A DNA stretch of 37,220 nt from Candidatus Cloacimonadota bacterium (GTDB lineage: Bacteria > Cloacimonadota > Cloacimonadia > JGIOTU-2). Position numbers and translations under genes: made by a program. This document shows positions 32,459 to 37,220 of this stretch, piece by piece; the stretch's first letter is position 1, and every line of letters begins with the position of its first letter. The notes below the pieces were generated by a model. It had not been told where the DNA came from. It searched no databases and saw nothing but the letters and a program-made list of their open reading frames with translations. The stretch is from assembly GCA_034722995.1 (NCBI GenBank), contig JAYEOL010000015.1:1-37220 (forward strand). Reading direction: 5' to 3'.

Positions 32459-33179
32459 ATTGTTCCTTATGCCGGTTTTTATAACTCCTGCCAGGTGCGG
32501 TTTTTCTGGATTTGATATATTTTGGCATAATATACCAAGGACTGTGCTTATCATTTAAAATATATTTTTTTAATAATTTTTCTTCTCCACCAAAGGTGGA
32601 TCCTTCGGATTTATATTTAAATTCTATTTGCTTAATTGAAGTTGTATCCCCCAAGGTTTCTTTTATTTTATCCATTTCCGATTCTTTTGCAGCTTCTTGT
32701 TCAGATAAATATTTTTGGGGTTCTTTGAAAATATTTCTTTGCAGTTCACCTTTTTGGTGAAGGTAATAACCGAGTCCAAAAAGAGCGCCCACAAAAATTA
32801 TTAATATCAAAACTTGAAAGACAATTCTTGGTATAAGTATTTTTTTTTCATAATCTTCTTTCTTATTTATTCTAAATCCAATGACTTTCTTTGCAGGTCT
32901 TTTTTGTATGTTCTTATTAAACAGATTTAGAGTTTCGGTTAAATTTGCACCCACATATCTTGCATAATTTAACACAGTTAATCTGGCATATGCTAAATCT
33001 GTTATGTCTTTTATTTGTTCATCCTCAATTGCTTTTAGAAAATGAAGTTTAATTTTTGTAGATTTTGATATTTCATCTAATGAAATATTTTTTTGCTCAC
33101 GGATATTTCTTAAGTATTCTCCAACAGTCTCATATTGCATAGAAGAATATTTTATTGTCATAATATTTCCATTTATCAT
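32439..33179 (-). CDS. RodZ-like helix-turn-helix membrane protein
   Basis: The 246-residue protein has an N-terminal HTH_25 domain (about 15-95; GEYLRNIREQKNISLDEISK, then KAIEDEQ and YARLTVLNYARYVG) and one membrane helix at about 118-140. A charged region follows instead of the DUF4115 beta-domain of full RodZ. RodZ links MreB to the cell wall machinery in rod-shaped cells; this shorter form may do the same or be a distinct regulator. Start ATG 33179 overlaps the previous stop as ATGA, though ATG 33161 with GGAAA upstream is as good. Its residues near 198 (SEGSTFGGE) come from a dispersed palindromic repeat, and its end overlaps the radical SAM start by 20 bases. Confidence 0.75.
   Translation of the reverse strand: MINGNIMTIKYSSMQYETVGEYLRNIREQKNISLDEISKSTKIKLHFLKAIEDEQIKDITDLAYARLTVLNYARYVGANLTETLNLFNKNIQKRPAKKVIGFRINKKEDYEKKILIPRIVFQVLILIIFVGALFGLGYYLHQKGELQRNIFKEPQKYLSEQEAAKESEMDKIKETLGDTTSIKQIEFKYKSEGSTFGGEEKLLKKYILNDKHSPWYIMPKYIKSRKTAPGRSYKNRHKEQCATGRY
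32585..32610. repeat. Palindromic repeat inserted in the RodZ-like coding sequence
   Basis: CTCCACCAAAGGTGGATCCT and the next bases TCGGAT form an inverted repeat (TCCACC/GGTGGA) and match 23114-23139. It is translated in frame as KSEGSTFGGE. Confidence 0.62.
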
Positions 33180-33523
33180 CTAACAGATTGATAAAGCATT
33201 AAGCCTAAAAAATTTCCTAATGTATCAAAGAGTAAATCTTTATAGCTAAAATGATTACACTTCTTTTTTGAATCATAGATTTCTTTTATCAAGCCGTAAA
33301 ACTCGGTTAAGCTTATTGCGAGAACCTGACTTTGTCCTCTTTTAATTTGACACACATTGTCTAGAATTTCATAATGCCAGCAAAAAAGAAATGCGGAAGC
33401 GGTCAAATGAGAGAACTTGTCTTTGCTTAGCCATAAGTCAGCTGCTTGTTTATTAACTTTCCCAGATAAAGGAATATACAAAAACATAAGTATTAACAAG
33501 GGCAAAACAATTTTTCTTAACAT
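33176..33523 (-). CDS. DUF2279 (YfiM-like) small membrane or secreted protein
   Basis: This 115-residue protein has an N-terminal hydrophobic segment (IVLPLLILMFLYIPLSG) that is a signal peptide or anchor. The pattern DKFSHLTASAFLFCWHYE, then GLIKEIYDSKK and SYKDLLFDTLGNFLGLMLY, matches the DUF2279/YfiM family. No function is known; the conserved D, H, KE and D residues could bind metal. TTGACA at 33557-33552 suggests a promoter, but the -10 box is poor. It is the first gene of the RodZ-like, radical SAM, rng run, joined to the next by an ATGA overlap. Confidence 0.72.
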   Translation of the reverse strand: MLRKIVLPLLILMFLYIPLSGKVNKQAADLWLSKDKFSHLTASAFLFCWHYEILDNVCQIKRGQSQVLAISLTEFYGLIKEIYDSKKKCNHFSYKDLLFDTLGNFLGLMLYQSVR

Positions 33524-33565
33524 ATTACAAATTTAAATTCTTGAATTTTTCTGTCAAATAATGGG

Positions 33566-35140
33566 TTATTTCTTTACCCAAATAGGATTGGTCCAGCAAA
33601 ATTTTTTCTTATCAGTATAAATTTCTACCCGGAAATAGGATTGATTATTATTGCTTAATCTAATAGATTCAGCAAAATTATAATTAGAAATTTTCCAGCT
33701 TTTTTCAAGTTTTTCTTTATTTCCTTTTTTAATTCCGTAATAAACCAATACTCTATTAATGTGCCCAAATTCAGAGGATGATAATGCTCTAATTTTGCAT
33801 TCATAATTATCTGAATATTTTACATCTGCACCGATTTCAAAGTCATTGATTGTGAAAGTTACAAAAGGACCATTAGAAACGATAATCCGATTTTTTCTAA
33901 ATTCATTAATAAAATTTTCTGAGGTTATCTTACAATTAGATTTAAAATATGTTTTAAAATTCCCAAAGATTTGATTTCTGGAAGCAAAAAGTGAGATGAA
34001 TGGAATTCCAACTTCTCGTTTAATATTAAAATATCCATGTGCATCATTCCCTGCTAATATTATTGTCTTATAACCATTTAACAAAAGATTAATCCATTTC
34101 TTTTTTGCTTTTGCAATTGCCCACCTACTTGAACGATTTATTATTTGAAGGTATTGAATATTATTTTCTGTAATATCTTTTTCTGTCCATATTCCTCGTC
34201 GTAGAAGTATTTTACTAATAGGATTGAATTGAGTTTCAAATGGATGTGCAGCGATAATTAAGGAATTATTATCAATCATTTTACACACTTTTGATAAAGA
34301 AAAAGTTGGCTTATTGTGAAGCCATTTCTCAGCACTATCTCCAAATCCGCTAATAAAATTTTTATTATTAACAATTAAGAGGTGAATATTTTGATTATTT
34401 AGATTTCCACAAGAGAGCTCTTCTCCAAACAAGACAGGAAATTTTTCATCTGTTTGGACTTTCTTAACGGTTTGCTTTAACTCTTTCCATTTAGGCAATT
34501 CAGGGTCATTTTTCAGATAATTATCTTCTTCATCATCAAGGTCATATGAATGGTCAGTGATGAAAAGCCAATCAATGTCCATTCTCTTTGCCAGTTTCAC
34601 GGCAGAATTAACATCAGCCCCAAACTCAGCCTGGTCTTCTGTAAAATTAGAATGAAAGTGCGGCTCCCCCGCATACCAATCTGGGAGCGAGGGAAGAGGT
34701 TCTCTACTGAGAAATGTATTTAACTTATTATGAAGACCTGGCAAATCATCATTTTTGATTACGAATTCTCTGCCGTCTTTAACACGGGTTATGTAAAAAG
34801 TAATTGTTATTTCTGCTGATTGTGAAATATCTATATCTGGAATATCTAAAGTAATAATCTTGCTAAAATATTTATCTTGAAGTGAAAGGTTTAGTTTAAT
34901 TTCTTTTTGTATGTTTATCTCTTTAGATAGAATTGTAATAATAACCTGATTTAACAAAATTGGGAATTTATGGGCATCCTTAATTATTAGTAAAATAGGT
35001 ATTGAGGATTCTCTTTTTATATTTATTCTATACGGCAAATCAGCAATAATTTCTGGCAATCTTCTAAAATATAATGGATATATCAGTCCAAGATGGTAAT
35101 GTATCTCAGGATAGAGAATTATTGGTAAAAAATTTAACAT
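33566..35140 (-). CDS. CehA/McbA-like PHP metallohydrolase
   Basis: The 524-residue protein has an N-terminal beta-rich region of about 150 residues. A PHP domain then begins WYAGEPHFHSNFTEDQAEFG (about 155-174), with LFITDHSYDLDD near 193-204, LIAAHPFETQF near 290 and AGNDAHGYF near 355, supplying the metal-binding histidines and aspartates. The C-terminal region is again beta-rich. Relatives hydrolyse carbamate or phosphate esters, but the substrate here is unknown. No signal peptide or ribosome binding site is obvious. It lies alone, with 225 bases of mostly repeat DNA upstream. Confidence 0.85.
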   Translation of the reverse strand: MLNFLPIILYPEIHYHLGLIYPLYFRRLPEIIADLPYRINIKRESSIPILLIIKDAHKFPILLNQVIITILSKEINIQKEIKLNLSLQDKYFSKIITLDIPDIDISQSAEITITFYITRVKDGREFVIKNDDLPGLHNKLNTFLSREPLPSLPDWYAGEPHFHSNFTEDQAEFGADVNSAVKLAKRMDIDWLFITDHSYDLDDEEDNYLKNDPELPKWKELKQTVKKVQTDEKFPVLFGEELSCGNLNNQNIHLLIVNNKNFISGFGDSAEKWLHNKPTFSLSKVCKMIDNNSLIIAAHPFETQFNPISKILLRRGIWTEKDITENNIQYLQIINRSSRWAIAKAKKKWINLLLNGYKTIILAGNDAHGYFNIKREVGIPFISLFASRNQIFGNFKTYFKSNCKITSENFINEFRKNRIIVSNGPFVTFTINDFEIGADVKYSDNYECKIRALSSSEFGHINRVLVYYGIKKGNKEKLEKSWKISNYNFAESIRLSNNNQSYFRVEIYTDKKKFCWTNPIWVKK

Positions 35141-35190
35141 AAATTTTGAGCTTTAAAACTGTTAAAATAATTATATTATTAAAAATTCAG

Positions 35191-35257
35191 TCCCGATTCA
35201 TCCTTCGCAGTAGCCTGCTACGGAGAATGGATACTCCGGAGAACGGATATATCGGGA
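35191..35257. repeat. Nested palindromic repeat (CTACGGAG family)
   Basis: Outer arms TCCCGAT/ATCGGGA (35191-35197, 35251-35257) enclose 35197-35246, whose reverse complement matches 27378-27425 at about 45 of 48 positions. An inner GTAG/CTAC hairpin lies at the centre. Poly-A follows on the plus strand, so on the minus strand the T-run precedes the hairpin and does not make a terminator for the pilin gene. Confidence 0.72.
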
Positions 35258-35365
35258 TTAAAAAAGTGTTGGAATTAAACTAATTTTTTAGTTTTACAAT
35301 TTTAATATAAAAAATTTATTACTTAGTTTTCTTCCCAATGATAAAATTTTTAACTTTTAAAATAA

Positions 35366-35767
35366 TTATGGTAACCAGTTTATATCTATTACCCCTTCTG
35401 TACCTTCAACTGACCATGTATCAGTTATAAGGTTATAAATAATTTTCGCACCGGGCTTACCGAATTTACGATTTGTTATAGCAAAAATTGTTGAATCAGT
35501 AACGCCGAACTCAAAATATTTCTTATCCTTAATTTCATCAAGATTCAACTGACTTACATCAAATGCATATTCTCCATACTGTTCAAGAAATTTTTCATCA
35601 GCAGTCTTTATGAGTTTAAAAGTAGGGAAAATTTCTTCATTTATTTTCTTTTTCTTTTGATTATTAACAATTGTGGGAAGTATTAGTATTACAATAATTC
35701 CTACAATTAAGATCACCATTAAAACTTCAATAAGACTAACTTTACTTGCTGCTTTTTCCTTTGCCAT
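35366..35767 (-). CDS. Type IV pilin-like protein with atypical prepilin motif
   Basis: The 133-residue protein has the N-terminal prepilin pattern: a short basic leader, then VSLIEVLMVILIVGIIVIL with the conserved glutamate at position 5 of the mature form, followed by a globular domain ending WSVEGTEGVIDINWLP. The residue before the predicted cleavage point is lysine (ASKVSLIE), where prepilin peptidase normally needs glycine, so the protein may stay uncleaved as a membrane anchor or be processed differently. GGAGG precedes ATG 35767, and a promoter lies at 35843-35871. No other pilus genes are nearby; it could be a pseudopilin of a secretion or adhesion system encoded elsewhere. Confidence 0.78.
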   Translation of the reverse strand: MAKEKAASKVSLIEVLMVILIVGIIVILILPTIVNNQKKKKINEEIFPTFKLIKTADEKFLEQYGEYAFDVSQLNLDEIKDKKYFEFGVTDSTIFAITNRKFGKPGAKIIYNLITDTWSVEGTEGVIDINWLP

Positions 35768-35842
35768 TCAGCCTCCGATAAAATATTTATGTCTCTTTTT
35801 GACTATTGATACTCATTTTATTTTCTTGCAAACTTTGAAGCT

Positions 35843-35871
35843 AATTTAGAAAATTGAAATATGATTGTCAA
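35843..35871 (-). promoter_or_regulatory. Putative promoter of the pilin-like gene
   Basis: Minus-strand TTGACA (35871-35866) and TAAATT (35848-35843) are 17 bases apart. The start codon is about 75 bases downstream. Confidence 0.55.
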
Positions 35872-36008
35872 AATATTTGTTTAGATAAGGTAAGAAATTC
35901 CATAAGCTGTTCTAATCAGAAATGAAATAAAGGAATAAAAAAATTATTTGACATATTTCTGAATAAATAAAGAATGACTTCAAATTTTAAATAGAGTGGA
36001 GGTATATT

Positions 36009-37031
36009 ATGATTAAAAGAATTTTCTACACGGGCAAGAAAGTGTTAATTATAATCCCGATTTTTCTTCTAACTCTTTATTCTCTTTGCATTGCCGATGA
36101 TTATGATTCTTTATTAGTAGCGGGACCTCCTCTATCCGGAGAAATTAATACTTTTAATTATTATTACCAACCATAGGTGAATTTTAGAGGCGATCTGTAT
36201 GTTGGTGATAATGGTATGCCATGGATTCCGCCTTATGTTCCTAATGCTACTTTTAGATCTTACCTAACTTTCTTACTTGATAGTTTAAATGTTAGTAGAA
36301 TTGACTCAGTTAAGTTGAGATTGAGAGGATATTATCATGGAAATGATACACTTTATGTCTGGCCTATCTGGGATATTCCTAATGGTGATACCATAAAATT
36401 ATGTATTGACCATGTAGATTATGGTGATTATCTTGATGTAGGAGATTGGACAGCAGGTAATCCTGGTGACCCACAAACTCTACAATCTAAATTCTGCTTT
36501 ATTACCCCTGAACATCAGAATCCTGAACATTACTTTTTTATTGATGTTACCGATGCCATTCTAAATGATATTCACAATCAGAGAGATAAAAGTCAATTTA
36601 GGATAAGATTTGAAATTTCTACCGATATGGATAGTTTATGTGATGATGTCGTATTTACTTATTATAATACTACAAGTATAAAAGATAGACCTCATCTATT
36701 AATTTATTATCACGATTCTACAGCAGTAGAGCACCAGTATGAATTATCAACTAATCAGATTTTGTTAGAAAATTATCCTAATCCTTTCAATCAGGAAACA
36801 ACAATTCAATATCAATTACCATCTAATATAAAAAACTCATTTCTAGAGATCTTTAACATCAAAGGTCAATTAGTAAAAACTATTGTAAATGAGCATAAAG
36901 AAAAAGGTTATTATACAGAAATCTGGGATGGTAGAAATGACAATGGCAAGAAACTGGCAAATGGCATTTACTTCTATAAGATAAAGATTGAAGGCAAATC
37001 AAGGGTAAAAAAGATGCTATTACTGCGCTAA
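36009..37031 (+). pseudogene. Type IX-secreted surface protein gene interrupted by an in-frame TAG
   Basis: GGAGG six bases upstream of ATG 36009 begins a frame with a signal peptide (KVLIIIPIFLLTLYSLCIADD) and a linker. TAG at 36174-36176 interrupts codon 56, and the same frame then continues without a break to 37031. The downstream part is a DNRLRE-like beta-sandwich (VKLRLRGYYHGNDTLYVWP, WTAGNPGDPQTL, FFIDVTDAIL) and a complete sorting tail (LLENYPNPFNQETTIQY to NGIYFYKIKIEGK and LLLR). One base change (for example from CAG) would explain it. The 3' part alone, from GTG 36177, would lack the export signal. A sequencing error or UAG readthrough cannot be excluded. A strong terminator follows. 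Confidence 0.8.
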
Positions 37032-37062
37032 CGCGTTAACTGTATTTTAGTAGCTAATATTC

Positions 37063-37093
37063 CAGGGGTGGTTTTATCCACCCCTGTTTTTTT
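37063..37093 (+). terminator. Rho-independent terminator after the interrupted surface protein gene
   Basis: CAGGGGTGG (37063-37071) and CCACCCCTG (37078-37086) form a perfect 9-base stem with a 6-base loop, followed by seven T. The retained terminator suggests the upstream gene was active recently or still is. Confidence 0.92.
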
Positions 37094-37164
37094 ACAGAGG
37101 AAAAACAAAATAATTGACACGAAAAAGTGGTAAAGGGATTTTATATTACAAAAAAGGAGTAAGT

Positions 37165-37220
37165 ATGAATCATCAAATTTCAAAGAGAGCTATTATTGGA
37201 AAAGAAACAAAAATTGGCTT
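37165..37220 (+). CDS. Hexapeptide-repeat acyltransferase (partial, start only)
   Basis: ATG 37165, with AAAGGAG seven bases before it, begins MNHQISKRAIIGKETKIG and runs off the window. The IIGKETKIG pattern is the start of a left-handed beta-helix of hexapeptide repeats, as in LpxA-type UDP-N-acetylglucosamine acyltransferases, whose N-termini look alike. LpxA is a reasonable guess but 18 residues cannot settle it. TTGACA at about 37115-37120 may be its -35 box. Confidence 0.5.
   Translation, partial: MNHQISKRAIIGKETKIG

Noticed and set aside
36174-36176. TAG as a reassigned sense codon
   Set aside because: Intact genes end in TAG at 4062-4064 and 4123-4125 and a normal RF1 gene is present; a mutation, error or local readthrough is simpler.
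1-37220. CRISPR array, prophage, integrative element or tRNA genes
   Set aside because: No regularly spaced direct repeats, integrase, transposase, phage structural genes or recognisable tRNA cloverleaf sequences were seen; repeats here are scattered palindromes.

Overview
This is an AT-rich (roughly one third G+C by eye), gene-dense bacterial chromosome segment. I place it in the FCB superphylum, most likely Candidatus Cloacimonadota (WWE1) or a close candidate phylum. The evidence is three surface proteins with type IX secretion sorting tails (YPNPF ... NGIYFY ... LLR), right-handed beta-helix proteins with a 'NWVSFPRL' module of a kind I associate with Cloacimonas, a GWxTD-domain lipoprotein-like protein, and a cluster of archaeal-type ether-lipid genes of the kind reported from FCB candidate phyla. 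Promoters look sigma70-like: TTGACA -35 boxes recur about 17-18 bases from AT-rich -10 boxes, unlike the -33/-7 promoters of Bacteroidota. Most genes have AGGAG-type ribosome binding sites. No tRNA, rRNA, CRISPR array, transposase, integrase or phage gene was seen.

Layout. 1-329: start of a nitroreductase on the minus strand. 530-4064, plus strand: MtnA-family isomerase, class II aldolase (a possible nucleoside-salvage pair), an orphan aconitase/LeuC-type large subunit, a NifU-domain protein and a small membrane protein. 4123-8829, minus strand: CNNM/CorC-type membrane protein, then the classic rpmE, DUF1385, prfA group, a Mut7-C RNase-fold protein and a TIGR04076 protein. 8909-13391, minus strand: the highlight, an apparent operon with a GGPP-type prenyl synthase, a UbiA prenyltransferase, a geranylgeranylglyceryl phosphate synthase, a CpsB-like PHP phosphatase and an ARMT1-like phosphatase. 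13505-15886: priA. 16000-21455: a small barrel-like protein and two large secreted beta-helix proteins; the second has a long leader with abutting hairpins. 21919-22302: a YraN nuclease. 22448-27267: GWxTD protein and dnaE, overlapping by 4 bases. 27655-33523: DUF2279 protein, RodZ-like protein, TIGR03960 radical SAM protein, rng, rplU, rpmA. 33566-35140: CehA-like PHP protein. 35366-35767: a pilin-like protein. 36009-37031, plus strand: a secreted protein broken by an in-frame TAG. 37165 to the end: the start of a hexapeptide acyltransferase.

How it fits together. The prenyl synthase, GGGP synthase and UbiA enzyme would make GGPP, attach it to glycerol-1-phosphate and add the second chain, giving an archaeol-type lipid precursor in an otherwise bacterial cell; the glycerol-1-phosphate dehydrogenase and later steps are not in the window. 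The rest is mostly information processing (PriA, DnaE, RF1, L31, L21, L27, RNase G) and cell-surface functions.

The second striking feature is the number of dispersed palindromic repeats. At least six families occupy intergenic spaces, including those inside the lipid and ribosomal-protein operons, and at least two families also lie in frame inside coding sequences. Nothing here is proven to be a new system. The best candidates for new biology are the lipid operon, the structured leader at 21508-21659 and the protein-invading repeats.
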